Of a DNA stretch of 64,000 nucleotides, positions 1-8,660 are shown piece after piece; position 1 is the stretch's first letter, and the number at the start of each line of letters is the position of its first letter. Source of the stretch: Nitrospirota bacterium (GTDB lineage Bacteria; Nitrospirota; Leptospirillia; Leptospirillales; Leptospirillaceae); assembly GCA_021828375.1 (NCBI GenBank), contig JAKARS010000002.1, forward strand, positions 51,081 through 115,080, given 5' to 3'. A program made the translations under genes and the position numbers. The notes beneath the pieces are model-generated. The model was not told where the DNA came from. It searched no databases and saw only the letters and a program-made list of their open reading frames with translations.

Positions 1-125
1 GAATGGAAGGCGAGCGGGTCAGTTTCTTTTCCCGAATAGACGCGGTCCACGACCTTCCCGACGACATCAAGCCGCTCAACATGGTGGTCATGACAATAGA
101 AGGAGCGGCATCCCGTGAATCATGA
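1..125 (+). CDS. cbiE: C-terminal end of a cobalt-precorrin methyltransferase, probably CbiE
   Basis: An open frame runs in from the left edge and stops with TGA at 123-125, giving about 40 residues that end a longer protein. The tail contains KPLNMVVMTIE, which looks like the last strand of a tetrapyrrole (corrin/porphyrin) methyltransferase. It overlaps the GTG start of cbiT by 11 bases, and a cbiE-cbiT pair, often fused as CobL, is a common arrangement, which is why CbiE is preferred. The start is outside the window. Another precorrin methyltransferase such as CbiL or CbiF cannot be excluded from so short a piece. Confidence 0.5.
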   Translation, partial: MEGERVSFFSRIDAVHDLPDDIKPLNMVVMTIEGAASRES

Positions 126-720
126 AGCCCGACTCTTCGGCTTGCCCGAGGAGTCCTTTGTCTTTACCGTCCCGAGAAAAGGGCTGATCACCAAAACGGA
201 GACGAGGGTGATCTCCTTGATGAAGCTCGATCTCCACCCCGGGCAGGTCCTCTGGGATATCGGGGCGGGTTCGGGGTCGGTCGGAATCGAGGCCGCCCGC
301 CTTGTTTCGGATCTTAAGGTCATTGCTGTCGAAAAAGATCCGGCCGATTTTGACTGCCTGAAAAAAAATATTGAAGCCTTTGGCCTCGGGGAGAGGATCC
401 TCCCGATTTTTGGCAAGGCTCCGGAGGCGCTCTCGGAGGCGCCGTCCCCCGACAGGGTCTTTATCGGAGGATCGGGGGGGCGAATGGCCGACCTTCTCGA
501 TTATTGTCTGGACAAAGGCAACAAAGTCGGGATCGTGGCCAATTTTGCCACGATCGAAAATCTTGCCGAGGCTCTTGACTGGGCCAAAAGGAAAAAAATG
601 TCGCCCGATATTGTTCATCTCCAGGTGGGGCGGGGGGTTCCCATCGTCGGTCTCACGAGGATCGAAGCCCAGAATCCTGTCACCATTCTGACGCTCTTCC
701 CGACCGAGGCTCTCTCATGA
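115..720 (+). CDS. cbiT: Cobalt-precorrin-6B C15-methyltransferase (decarboxylating), CbiT
   Basis: CbiT methylates C15 of the corrin ring and removes the acetate side chain at C12. The 201-residue protein has the usual N-terminal segment with GLITKTETR (about residues 23-31), which in this family precedes the SAM-binding fold, then the glycine-rich motif I DIGAGSGSVG (about 48-57) and an acidic strand end at AVEKDP. Length matches stand-alone CbiT. The start is the GTG at 115, inside the end of the upstream gene, and the stop overlaps the cbiG start as ATGA, so translation is probably coupled. Confidence 0.9.
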   Translation: MNHEARLFGLPEESFVFTVPRKGLITKTETRVISLMKLDLHPGQVLWDIGAGSGSVGIEAARLVSDLKVIAVEKDPADFDCLKKNIEAFGLGERILPIFGKAPEALSEAPSPDRVFIGGSGGRMADLLDYCLDKGNKVGIVANFATIENLAEALDWAKRKKMSPDIVHLQVGRGVPIVGLTRIEAQNPVTILTLFPTEALS

Positions 721-1853
721 CGACAGTGACCCAGGATTCGGGCGCCCAGGGGATGAGGCTGGCCGTGGCGACAATTACCCGTCCGGGTCTGCTTGTGGCG
801 GCCCGGATTGCCCGGGAACATCGGGCGGATCTTTACGTTTCGGAAAAATATTCTTCCCATATTCCTGATGATCTCAAGGACAGGGCCAAGGTCTTTGACG
901 GGGTCATCAAAAACCTCCTCCCCGATCTTTTTGCCTCGTATGACGGGATCATTCTCATCATGGCCCTGGGGATCGTGGTCCGGTCGATTGCCCGACTGGC
1001 GGAAGACAAGACCCGGGATCCTGCCGTTTTGGTGGGGGATGTTCAGGGCCGCTTCATGATCAGCGTCCTGTCGGGCCACAGTGGCGGAGCGAACAAGCTG
1101 ACCGAAGAGGTGGCGCGAACCACCGGGGCCCTCCCGGTCATCACCACGGGAACCGATGTTTCCCAGACCGTGGCGCCCGACATGATCGCCAAGGAGATCG
1201 GCGCCGCCCTGACCCCCCACGACAATCTCAAGCGGGTCAGCTCGGCAATTGTCGATGGGGATCCGGTCTTTTTTCTGAACCTTGACAAGGTGCCGATCCC
1301 GTCTCTTGAGGGGCCGAAAAAGCCAAACATCCTCGTGTCGACCACCCTCCCGGATCCGTTACCTTCCGTGAGGGCCGGGGTCTACATCTCGATCTCGTAT
1401 ACCCTCCCTTCCCTCGGGGGGGGGCCCACGGTGCAGCTTGTTCCCCGCTGTCTGGGGATCGGGATCGGGTGCAATCGAGGGACAAGCGTCCATGAGATCG
1501 TAGAACTTTTGAATGAGGTCATGGATCGGGAAGATTGGCATCCAGAGGCCATACGGGCCTTCGGATCGATCGACCTCAAGAAGGATGAGGAAGGCATCCT
1601 TCAGCTGGCGGCCCGCAGGGGAGTGCCTCTGTACTTTTTCTCCCGTGACCAGCTAGAAGAGGTTCATGTTCCCAATCCCTCGGGAATCGTGAAAAAATAT
1701 GTCGGGACCCCTGCCGTGGCCGAGCCGTCGGCATTGCTGGCCCTCCGGATGGCCCCCCCACCCTGGCCGGGGACGCCGCGCCTGGTGGTCGAAAAGGTCA
1801 AGTCGAAAAATGCGACATTGGCCATTGCCCGTTGGACGCCAGAGACATCTTAA
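717..1853 (+). CDS. cbiG: Cobalt-precorrin-5A hydrolase, CbiG
   Basis: CbiG opens the lactone ring of cobalt-precorrin-5A and releases acetaldehyde in the oxygen-independent B12 route. The 378-residue product has the N-terminal domain with a SGHSGGANKLTEE segment (around residue 120) and a C-terminal domain with GCNRGTS (around 251) and VGTPAVAEPSALLA, both hallmarks of the family. It starts with ATG in a 4-base overlap with cbiT. Its presence, rather than CobG, supports the anaerobic-type pathway. Confidence 0.92.
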   Translation: MTTVTQDSGAQGMRLAVATITRPGLLVAARIAREHRADLYVSEKYSSHIPDDLKDRAKVFDGVIKNLLPDLFASYDGIILIMALGIVVRSIARLAEDKTRDPAVLVGDVQGRFMISVLSGHSGGANKLTEEVARTTGALPVITTGTDVSQTVAPDMIAKEIGAALTPHDNLKRVSSAIVDGDPVFFLNLDKVPIPSLEGPKKPNILVSTTLPDPLPSVRAGVYISISYTLPSLGGGPTVQLVPRCLGIGIGCNRGTSVHEIVELLNEVMDREDWHPEAIRAFGSIDLKKDEEGILQLAARRGVPLYFFSRDQLEEVHVPNPSGIVKKYVGTPAVAEPSALLALRMAPPPWPGTPRLVVEKVKSKNATLAIARWTPETS

Positions 1854-1889
1854 GGACATTCATCCAAACAGAAACGGAAAAGAACAGTC

Positions 1890-2726
1890 ATGACAAAATC
1901 ATATTTGACGGAATCCTCCCCCGGAAAGGGGGGAAAGCTCTCACTGGTCGGTTTCGGCCCTGGAGCCGAGGACCATCTCACCCCCATTGCCAGAAAGGCC
2001 ATTGAACGAGCGGATGTGGTAATCGGCTATCGGACCTATATCGATCTGGTTCGTCATCTCGTCAACGGCAAGTCGGTGATCGAGACCGGAATGACCGAAG
2101 AAATCGACAGGGCGACCCAGGCGGTCGAGCTGGCCTACCAGGGCCATCATGTCGTTCTTGTCAGCAGCGGAGATGTGGGAATCTACGGCATGGCCGGGCT
2201 GGCCTTCGAGGTACTGGGAGAGAAGGGCTGGACGGGAGAAGAGATTGAGGTGTCTGTCCTTCCGGGAATTACCGCTCTTTCCGCCTGCGCGTCCCTTCTG
2301 GGAGCCCCTCTCATGCACGACTTTGCCTCCATCAGCCTCTCCGATCTTCTGACGCCCTGGGAGGTGATCCGGAAGCGTCTTGAGGCGGCGGCGATGGCCG
2401 ACTTTGTGGTGGCCCTCTATAACCCCCGTTCCTCCAAAAGGGTACGCCAGGTCGAGGAGGCCCGGGAAATTCTCCTCTCCCATCGCGGGCCCGACACTCC
2501 TGTGGGAATCGTCAAGAGCGCGATGCGCGACGGTGAAACGGTCGTGATCACGACCCTCGATCATATGCTCGAGCATCCGATCGGGATGTTGACCACCATC
2601 CTCGTGGGGAATTCCCAGACCCGCCTTTTGGCCGGACGGATGGTGACTCCCCGCGGGTATCGGAACAAATATGATCTGGAGACGGGGGAAAAAATTGCCA
2701 AGAAGAAAGGATCCGGCTCGGAATGA
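1890..2726 (+). CDS. cobJ: Precorrin-3B / cobalt-precorrin-3 C17-methyltransferase (CobJ/CbiH)
   Basis: This SAM-dependent ring-contracting methyltransferase acts at C17. The 278-residue protein shows the tetrapyrrole methylase pattern: N-terminal LVGFGPGAEDHLTP, the VIGYRTYIDL segment, the GDVGIYGMAG loop (SGDVGIYGM) and LPGITA before the second domain. GMTEEIDRA is typical of CobJ/CbiH. It follows cbiG after 36 bases and overlaps cobO by ATGA at the end, so it belongs to the same transcript. With CbiG and CbiT as neighbours, the cobalt-bearing intermediate is the likelier substrate. Confidence 0.9.
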   Translation: MTKSYLTESSPGKGGKLSLVGFGPGAEDHLTPIARKAIERADVVIGYRTYIDLVRHLVNGKSVIETGMTEEIDRATQAVELAYQGHHVVLVSSGDVGIYGMAGLAFEVLGEKGWTGEEIEVSVLPGITALSACASLLGAPLMHDFASISLSDLLTPWEVIRKRLEAAAMADFVVALYNPRSSKRVRQVEEAREILLSHRGPDTPVGIVKSAMRDGETVVITTLDHMLEHPIGMLTTILVGNSQTRLLAGRMVTPRGYRNKYDLETGEKIAKKKGSGSE

Positions 2727-3262
2727 ATGACTCAGAAAAGGAAAAGGGGCTGGTCATCGTCTATACCGGAGACGGGAAGGGGAAGACAACCGCGGCCCTT
2801 GGGCTCCTTTACCGGGCCTCCGGCTACCGGATGAAAAGCCTGATGATCCAGTTCATGAAGGGGCGAATGCATTCCGGGGAGCGGGAGGCGGCGACCCGGG
2901 ATTCCAACGGCCTTGTGACGATCGTTCCCCTTGGGGAAGGGTTTACCTGGGAGACGAAGGATGCGGCAAGAGATCGCGCCGTGGCCCAGCAGGCCTTCGA
3001 GTATGCCCGATCGGAAGTGCTCTCGGGAACGTATGATCTTGTCGTCCTCGATGAAATCAATATCGCGCTTCGCTACAATTATATCGATGTTCCCCAGGTT
3101 CTGGCGCTTCTTGATGAACGTCCGTTTCACCAAAATATCGTCCTGACCGGTCGGAACGCTCCGGAGGCCCTTCTGGAGCGGGCCGATCTGGTGACCGAGA
3201 TGAAGATGATCAAACATCCCTTCGAGAAAGGGATTCTTGCACGGAAAGGGGTCGACTTTTAA
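2723..3262 (+). CDS. cobO: Cob(I)yrinic acid a,c-diamide adenosyltransferase (CobO/BtuR type)
   Basis: The enzyme transfers the adenosyl group from ATP to reduced corrinoid. The 179-residue protein has the P-loop GDGKGKTTA (about residues 16-24), the MKGR and EREAA region, and VVLDEINIA as the Walker B-like strand, all standard for CobO/CobA. It starts in an ATGA overlap with cobJ and its TAA overlaps the def ATG by one base. No signal peptide; cytoplasmic. Confidence 0.92.
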   Translation: MNDSEKEKGLVIVYTGDGKGKTTAALGLLYRASGYRMKSLMIQFMKGRMHSGEREAATRDSNGLVTIVPLGEGFTWETKDAARDRAVAQQAFEYARSEVLSGTYDLVVLDEINIALRYNYIDVPQVLALLDERPFHQNIVLTGRNAPEALLERADLVTEMKMIKHPFEKGILARKGVDF

Positions 3263-3816
3263 TGGCGCTGCTCAAGATTGCGAAGATGGGCAATCCGGTT
3301 CTTCGAAAAATTTCCGAGCCGGTCAGCAAGGAGGAAATTGCCCGACCGGAATTCCAGCGTTTTCTCGACGATATGATCGAGACGATGAAGGATGAGGATG
3401 GTCTGGGCCTTGCCGCTCCCCAGGTCCACGTCTCAAAACAGGTGGTCATCATTGAAAGTCTCGATGACCCCCGTTCCGAGGACGGTCCTCCGACACCTCT
3501 TCTTGTCCTGATCAATCCTGTCTTCAAATACATGTCCAAGGAGACGCGAAGCGGATGGGAAGGATGCCTCTCCCTCGACAATCTTCGGGGAAAGGTGACG
3601 CGCTCCCGGGCGGTCAAGCTCGAAGCCCTCGGACGAAAGGGCGAGACCATTGTTCTCGATTGGGAAGAATTTCCTGCGGTGGTCCTGCAACATGAGATCG
3701 ACCACCTGCGGGGACATCTCTTCGTCGACAGGATGAAGGACATGTCGACGCTGACCCATCTCGGAGAGTTCCACCGCTACTGGATCAAGGGAGAAAAGGA
3801 CGTCGAGGAGGTTTAG
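3262..3816 (+). CDS. def: Peptide deformylase
   Basis: Removes the N-formyl group from new polypeptides. The 184-residue protein carries all three family motifs: GLGLAAPQ (about residue 51), EGCLS (about 99) with the metal-ligand cysteine, and HEIDH (about 143) with two metal-ligand histidines and the catalytic glutamate. It is the last gene of the cobalamin run, overlapping the cobO stop by one base; deformylase has no known link to B12, so the pairing is probably only co-transcription. Confidence 0.95.
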   Translation: MALLKIAKMGNPVLRKISEPVSKEEIARPEFQRFLDDMIETMKDEDGLGLAAPQVHVSKQVVIIESLDDPRSEDGPPTPLLVLINPVFKYMSKETRSGWEGCLSLDNLRGKVTRSRAVKLEALGRKGETIVLDWEEFPAVVLQHEIDHLRGHLFVDRMKDMSTLTHLGEFHRYWIKGEKDVEEV

Positions 3817-3830
3817 GGCGGGAGGACGAT

Positions 3831-3851
3831 CCCCCAGGGAGGCCTTGGGGG
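3831..3851. terminator. GC-rich hairpin between convergent def and pyrF
   Basis: A stem of about 8 base pairs (cccccagg with ccttggggg, one G-T pair) lies in the 64-base gap between two genes that converge. There is no clear run of T on either side, so it could be a weak bidirectional terminator or just a stable hairpin. Confidence 0.35.
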
Positions 3852-3880
3852 CCCAAGGAAAGGCCAGGGGGAAGGGACGG

Positions 3881-4603
3881 CTATCCGAGGTCCGCAAGAA
3901 GGGAGTAGGTGGCCTCCCGGGGATCCTGAGCCCCGATGATGGGTCGTCCGACGACAAGAAGGTCGGATCCCTCGCTCAAGGCCTCATGGGGAGATCGGGC
4001 ATTGAACTGATCGTCCCTGGCCCCGGTCGGTCCCTTGGGCCGAATTCCGGGAGTGACGAAAAAGGGGGTCTCTCCCCAACGTGTTCGGGCTCGAGCAAGC
4101 TCCCCCGGGGACATGACAAGTCCATCCGCTCCTGAAGAGAGGGCGACCGATCCCAGTCGGGCCACGCCCTCCTCCCGGCTGGGGTACCCCATCGCTTGCA
4201 CCTCCCCTTCCGTCAAATGAGTCAAAAGCGTCACCGCGATCAGGGCCGGTGGCTCAGGCCCCGAAGAGTCAAGGGCCTCTCGCGCCGCCGCAATCATCGC
4301 TGTCCCCCCCTGGGCATGGATCGTGACCATCCGGATCGCGGGGGAAGGGAGGCGGGAGAGCGTCTCGAAGACGGTGTTGGGGATGTCGTGCCATTTGAGG
4401 TCGAGAAAGACAGGGATCCCCAACCTCTCTGCCGTGGAGAGGAAGTCCTCTCCCCAGGAGAGAAAGGGAACAGGACCGCACTTGACCATGCCCACCAGGG
4501 GGCCAAGATCCCGAAGCAAGGCCAGACCCTGACCCCGATCCGACAGATCGAGCGCAAGGCACAGTATGTTTTTGAGCCCCAGCCTCTCCCGGATTCCCCT
4601 CAC
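3881..4603 (-). CDS. pyrF: Orotidine 5'-phosphate decarboxylase
   Basis: Converts OMP to UMP, the last step of pyrimidine synthesis. I place the start at the GTG at 4603-4601, which forms a GTGA overlap with the prmA stop. This gives 240 residues, the normal PyrF length; the open frame extends further upstream but into prmA. Residues seen: D19 in LALDL, K41, and the catalytic D-x-K-x-x-D array as DLKWHDIPNT (D68, K70, D73), plus FVTPGIRP near the C-terminus, the phosphate-binding end. Confidence 0.93.
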   Translation of the reverse strand: MRGIRERLGLKNILCLALDLSDRGQGLALLRDLGPLVGMVKCGPVPFLSWGEDFLSTAERLGIPVFLDLKWHDIPNTVFETLSRLPSPAIRMVTIHAQGGTAMIAAAREALDSSGPEPPALIAVTLLTHLTEGEVQAMGYPSREEGVARLGSVALSSGADGLVMSPGELARARTRWGETPFFVTPGIRPKGPTGARDDQFNARSPHEALSEGSDLLVVGRPIIGAQDPREATYSLLADLG

Positions 4604-5490
4604 GAGGGGCTCCTTCCCTTGTCGACGACAAAGGTGTCGTAACGTTCTCCCGGAACATGGCGCACCTCTCCCGGAAGCCCCGACAGGACTCGGGCCACGG
4701 CCTCCGTCTCCTCCTTCGACACCCCGGAGCAAATCATTCGGCCCGCAGGCGACAGCAATCCGTAGAGCTTCGGCGTGGTGGCGCAGAGGACTCCTCCCGT
4801 GACATTGGCCAGGATCATGTCAAAGGAGGGGAGGGGAGACGCGGGAGGAATCTCGTCAAAGGATCCGTAAACAACTCCTCGGTCGTCCATTCCGTTGTCC
4901 CGAAGATTCTGACGGGTTGCCTCCACGGCATACGGATCGTTGTCGATGGCAATCAGGGTCGACTCTTTCATGAGGTGAAGGGCCGCGACCCCCAGAATCC
5001 CCGTTCCGGATCCGAAATCGAGAATCGACCGCGGCTCATTCGGCCATCGATCAGCCGTCTCCGCAATCAGTTCGAGACATCGGTAGGTCGTTTCGTGCAG
5101 GCCCGTGCCGAAGGCCATTTGTGGATCGATGCGAATGACCGCGAGAGCCGACTGATCCTCGGGATCCTCCCATGAGGGAACCACCCTGAGCCGCTCCCCC
5201 ACCGTAAAGCTTTTAAACCCCTGCTCCTTCCAGATCTCCTGCCAATCTTCCTGACGTGCCACGTGGAGTTCAATCGCTGAGGCCCCGAGGGAAGAAAGGG
5301 CCGACTCCATTAGAAGCCATTCGGCGGAGTCCGTGTCGGGGGGGACAAAGACGAGCCGGCAGGGGGTTCCCTCCTCGATGAGGACGGAGGACTGGGTGTG
5401 GCCATTGAGCCACTGCAGGAGGCCATCAAGATCCTCGGGAGAGCAAAGGAGGGAGGCAAACGTATAGCTGGAAGAAGATGTCGACACCAA
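4600..5490 (-). CDS. prmA: Ribosomal protein L11 methyltransferase
   Basis: PrmA trimethylates ribosomal protein L11. The 296-residue product has the N-terminal substrate-recognition region (about 1-120) and a C-terminal class I methyltransferase domain with motif I DFGSGTGILG (about 155-165) and the motif IV-like LANVTGGVL. The family usually has N-I in that position (ANILA); here it is ANVTG, a mild deviation. It lies 4 bases after the thioredoxin-like gene and overlaps pyrF, forming a three-gene operon. Confidence 0.85.
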   Translation of the reverse strand: MVSTSSSSYTFASLLCSPEDLDGLLQWLNGHTQSSVLIEEGTPCRLVFVPPDTDSAEWLLMESALSSLGASAIELHVARQEDWQEIWKEQGFKSFTVGERLRVVPSWEDPEDQSALAVIRIDPQMAFGTGLHETTYRCLELIAETADRWPNEPRSILDFGSGTGILGVAALHLMKESTLIAIDNDPYAVEATRQNLRDNGMDDRGVVYGSFDEIPPASPLPSFDMILANVTGGVLCATTPKLYGLLSPAGRMICSGVSKEETEAVARVLSGLPGEVRHVPGERYDTFVVDKGRSPS

Positions 5491-5494
5491 GACC

Positions 5495-6547
5495 TCAGGG
5501 GTTGAATGTGAGCGTGTAGAGAGACGTCCCGGGGGTCAGGAAGACAAGGTCAAGCCGGTGAGGGCCATAGGTTTGTCCGGTGACAATGGCATACATCCGG
5601 GACCCGTTGACCCGAACGAGGGTTCCCGACTTCGGATCGATCGTGGTGTCGGATCCGGCCTCAACTTTTGAGAGGGGATGCCCATCAATGGTGACCAGAA
5701 CGAGGCCTTCGGGTGCGTTCTTCGGACGTCTCATCACGGCATTGACTCCCCGCCCCTGATAATAGACGGTGAGGGTCGGAGGGTGGTTGTCTTTTTGAAT
5801 TCCCGAAAAAACATGATCCGGTGTCGATGACCATAACCCACTGAGAATGATCGAGTTGTTTATGTTTGTCCGGCCAGAGTACAAATATTCAGTTTCATGA
5901 AATCCTGAAGGATTTCCCAGGTGTCCCCGATCTGTTCCGGCATAGAGCTCGGGGGTGAGGTCGGGGGAAAACCCGCCAGAATCCGGATTTCCCTGAATCG
6001 GAGCGGGAAGATGAAGGGCGGAGACGATACTGTCCTCAAGCTCATCGTATCCCCCCTCTCCGATAGAGTGGTAGAGAAGTGTTCCGTCGGGAGCATAGAG
6101 GTAGTCTGAGGGCCAGTAATGATTTTTGAAGCGCCTCCAGAGCGTCTGATCCTTGTCGAGAACGACGGGAAAGATGATGTGGTATTGCGCGATGGCCCGC
6201 TCGACTCTCTCCGGCCGGGCGGCAAAGTCGAATTCCGGAGAATGGATCCCGACAATGACGAGACCTTTGTCCTTGTATTTTCGATAGATCTCATCAAGGT
6301 GGGGAAATGTTCGAATGCAGTTGATGCACGTGTAGTCCCAAAAATCATAGAGGACAACTTTTCCCTGAAGAGAAGGAGGAGAAACACGTCCCTGACCATT
6401 GACCCATCCCCCATTTCCCTCGAGGGAAATGGGGGCGGAAAAGGAGCGGGCAGGAAAGCCCAAGAGGATCAGGAACGCGGTGATGAGACAAAAGGAGGGG
6501 AGAACAGAGAAGAGGGGTCGGGTCGGGATAGTTCCGGAATCTTTCAT
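5495..6547 (-). CDS. Exported thioredoxin-like protein of the DipZ/TlpA type
   Basis: A 350-residue protein with an N-terminal signal or anchor segment (about 13-36), a thioredoxin/AhpC-like domain with the redox pair C74-I-N-C77 in the DYTCINC context, then a C-terminal beta-rich region ending in LYTLTFNP. This layout matches the soluble half of DipZ-type proteins: redoxin followed by a carbohydrate-binding-like sandwich. The CcdA-like membrane half is absent, so electrons must come from a separate protein. The likely role is periplasmic disulfide reduction or redox defence. It is the first gene of the operon with prmA and pyrF. Confidence 0.8.
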   Translation of the reverse strand: MKDSGTIPTRPLFSVLPSFCLITAFLILLGFPARSFSAPISLEGNGGWVNGQGRVSPPSLQGKVVLYDFWDYTCINCIRTFPHLDEIYRKYKDKGLVIVGIHSPEFDFAARPERVERAIAQYHIIFPVVLDKDQTLWRRFKNHYWPSDYLYAPDGTLLYHSIGEGGYDELEDSIVSALHLPAPIQGNPDSGGFSPDLTPELYAGTDRGHLGNPSGFHETEYLYSGRTNINNSIILSGLWSSTPDHVFSGIQKDNHPPTLTVYYQGRGVNAVMRRPKNAPEGLVLVTIDGHPLSKVEAGSDTTIDPKSGTLVRVNGSRMYAIVTGQTYGPHRLDLVFLTPGTSLYTLTFNP

Positions 6548-6590
6548 CGGCAGATCTCCCGGAGGGATGAGGATAGGGGGAAGAAAAAGA

Positions 6591-6618
6591 AAAGGAAGGC
6601 CCGGAGGCCCTCCTTTTT
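6591..6618 (-). terminator. Intrinsic terminator of the first por operon
   Basis: An 11-bp stem with one mismatch (aaaggaaggcc / ggccctccttt) and a 4-base loop is followed, reading leftward, by a T-rich stretch (ccttttctttttc). It sits between the stop of the ferredoxin-like subunit at 6646 and the start of the thioredoxin-like gene at 6547, so it ends the minus-strand por transcript. Confidence 0.7.
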
Positions 6619-6645
6619 AATGGATCAAACGTTCAAAAAGGGAGA

Positions 6646-6930
6646 TCAGGGATGTTGTCCCGTCCAGGACTCGGGACGGAATCCCTCCTTGGAAAGCTCG
6701 AAAGTATCTTTGAGGTCCGTGATCATGATCATCTTGATGGCATGGTGTTTGGCAAGGTCATCACAGATTCCGACGCAGATTTCACAGCCTTTGCAGCGAT
6801 CAACGGCAACGAAGGCCGTTTTGGCGGCGTTATCGTAGAGGATGGTGTTGGCCTCGGGGCAATACTGGGTGCAGAGGCGACAGGCGGTTTCACTGCAGAT
6901 AGCTTGGTCGATATGCGCAACAAGATACAA
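6646..6930 (-). CDS. porD: 2-oxoacid:ferredoxin oxidoreductase, ferredoxin-like delta subunit (copy 1)
   Basis: Last gene of the first por operon. The 94-residue protein has two iron-sulfur motifs. The second is a standard C-x2-C-x2-C-x3-C (C46, C49, C52, C56). The first is unusual: C12, C17, C20, C24, a C-x4-C-x2-C-x3-C spacing. It probably carries two 4Fe-4S clusters that pass electrons from the catalytic subunit to soluble ferredoxin. About 20 residues after the second cluster (ending SWTGQHP) are missing from the second copy at 48653. Confidence 0.85.
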   Translation of the reverse strand: MYLVAHIDQAICSETACRLCTQYCPEANTILYDNAAKTAFVAVDRCKGCEICVGICDDLAKHHAIKMIMITDLKDTFELSKEGFRPESWTGQHP

Positions 6931-6951
6931 GGGATTTCTCCTTTAGTTAGA

Positions 6952-7647
6952 TCAGACGGAGGCCTTTTGGCTCTTAGCGGCCCAGCCGTGATCCTGGGCA
7001 TATTGATAGGCGGCGGCAATAACGGCCATGTTGCTCTTCAGAAGCTGCTCTTTTTTGGCAAATTTCTTTTCGATCACATTGTCGAGAGCGGCCGTGCCTC
7101 CGGAGACGACAAATCCCTTTCCGAGAAAACGTTCACGGACAGACTGCTCGAGGGATTCCATCGAGGGGATGCCGAGGATTGACGCGATGGCTCCCACCAT
7201 TGCCATGTTTGTGGCGAGATCGGTTCCGCCGACTTCCCGGGCCATGGTTGTGGCGGGAAGGTAATGGATCCGTGCCTGACGCTCCTCGAGTTCCCGCACC
7301 TCATCGGGCTGCAGGGGAATCGGGGTGTCGGAGTTGATGAGGACGACACCGTTTTGCTTGAGTCCGGAATAGAAGGGCATCGTATAGGATTTTCCGTGAG
7401 TGATCACCTGAGGATGGAAAATCATGATCACGTTGGGGTAGATGATCTCCCCAATTTCATAAATTTTGTCGATGGCGATGCGGACGTAGGATTCAACCGG
7501 AGCCATGCGCTTCTCGGAGCCGAAAAAGGGAACAAGGGTGCTTTCCCCGCCGTTGATCACCATCCCGTTGCTCAGGATGTGGGAGGCGGTGACGACTCCC
7601 TGGCCTCCGATGCCGGCCATACGGATGTTGTAACGCTTGAGTTGCAT
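6952..7647 (-). CDS. porC: 2-oxoacid:ferredoxin oxidoreductase, gamma subunit (copy 1)
   Basis: A 231-residue protein of the POR catalytic-domain gamma family: MAGIGGQGVVTASHIL near the start, FFGSEKRMAPVESYVRI, and PQVITHG. It lies between the beta and delta genes. The equivalent at 47939 is clearly homologous (shared RMSG/RMAG-GGQGVVT, EKRMAP-ESYVRI and ATNM motifs), showing the two operons are paralogous. Substrate (pyruvate or 2-oxoglutarate) cannot be decided from sequence. Confidence 0.88.
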   Translation of the reverse strand: MQLKRYNIRMAGIGGQGVVTASHILSNGMVINGGESTLVPFFGSEKRMAPVESYVRIAIDKIYEIGEIIYPNVIMIFHPQVITHGKSYTMPFYSGLKQNGVVLINSDTPIPLQPDEVRELEERQARIHYLPATTMAREVGGTDLATNMAMVGAIASILGIPSMESLEQSVRERFLGKGFVVSGGTAALDNVIEKKFAKKEQLLKSNMAVIAAAYQYAQDHGWAAKSQKASV

Positions 7648-7712
7648 GGTGCGATCTCCTTCAATTGGGGGAGGAGAGAACGATTGCCGTTTCCCCTCCC
7701 GGGTCCCTACTC

Positions 7713-8576
7713 CTACTTCTTGGCTTTCTTGGAGGTATCGATGGAATCAAGATAGGCCTTGGCCTCATCGGAGATGATCTCCATGAAACCGTAACGCTTC
7801 GATTCGATCTCCCGGGCATCGTCAAGAACCTTCGGGGTCGGGATGGCGTATTCGATGTTGCAGGAGGTGTAGGCCTGAATAAAGGTGGGGCCGACTTCCC
7901 GGGCAATCATGACGGCTTTTCTTACCACGGAAGCCACCCGGGTCGGATTGGTGGGGGTCAGACGGGCAATGTAGGCAACCCCTGAGGTCTGGGCCAGTCC
8001 AATCATGTCCATCTTGTCGAAGAGCTTGCCCTTGGGGGCCATCTTCAGAAGGGCACCGCGCTCGGTCATGCCGCTCTCCTGACCTCCGGTATTTCCATAG
8101 ACTTCGTTGTCGAGCATGATGGTGGTAAAGCGTTCCTTGCGGAACCAGGAGTGCATCACGGCGCTAAAGCCGATGTCCGCCAGTCCGCCGTCACCTGCCA
8201 TCACGACCACATCCTTGGCCTGATCCTTGAAGCGGACTTCAAGGCCACGCTTGAGGCCGGAGGCCACCGCATTGGTGTCTCCATAGTTGCCGTAGATGAA
8301 GGGGATCGAGGTCTGGGTCAATGCGAGACGACCGCATCCGGCCGTTCCGATGAGAATGGTATGCTCGGGGTTGGGGAGTCCCACCATCGTGAGCCGGATG
8401 AAAAGGGTCATGGCGCACCCGGCACACATGGGGTGCTCCTCGAGGACCTCCTTGAAGGAGCCCATTTCGGAGACCTTTTTCTGTTTCCCGTAAGGCCCGC
8501 GCTCCACGAGGTCCACGTATTCCTTGGTCATGTACTTCTCCCAACCGGGAGTGATGGTCATATTCTTAAAGCTCAT
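7713..8576 (-). CDS. porB: 2-oxoacid:ferredoxin oxidoreductase, beta (TPP-binding) subunit (copy 1)
   Basis: The 287-residue subunit binds thiamine diphosphate and one 4Fe-4S cluster. Visible ligands are C51-x2-C54 (CAGC), C81 (TAGCG) and a late cysteine in YTSCN. The TPP/Mg motif begins at GDGGLADIG (about 128) and continues to NEVYGNTGGQ. The second copy at 47039 keeps the same cysteine positions 51, 54 and 81. With the alpha subunit it forms the active site for reversible ferredoxin-linked 2-oxoacid oxidation, run as carboxylation in the reductive TCA cycle. Confidence 0.9.
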   Translation of the reverse strand: MSFKNMTITPGWEKYMTKEYVDLVERGPYGKQKKVSEMGSFKEVLEEHPMCAGCAMTLFIRLTMVGLPNPEHTILIGTAGCGRLALTQTSIPFIYGNYGDTNAVASGLKRGLEVRFKDQAKDVVVMAGDGGLADIGFSAVMHSWFRKERFTTIMLDNEVYGNTGGQESGMTERGALLKMAPKGKLFDKMDMIGLAQTSGVAYIARLTPTNPTRVASVVRKAVMIAREVGPTFIQAYTSCNIEYAIPTPKVLDDAREIESKRYGFMEIISDEAKAYLDSIDTSKKAKK

Positions 8577-8660
8577 TGGTCCGCTCCATATTCTGGGTAA
8601 GTCAAAGAAGTTTTCTTTTGACGTCGTGTTGTCCTGATGAACCTGAATGTCCTGACGTGA

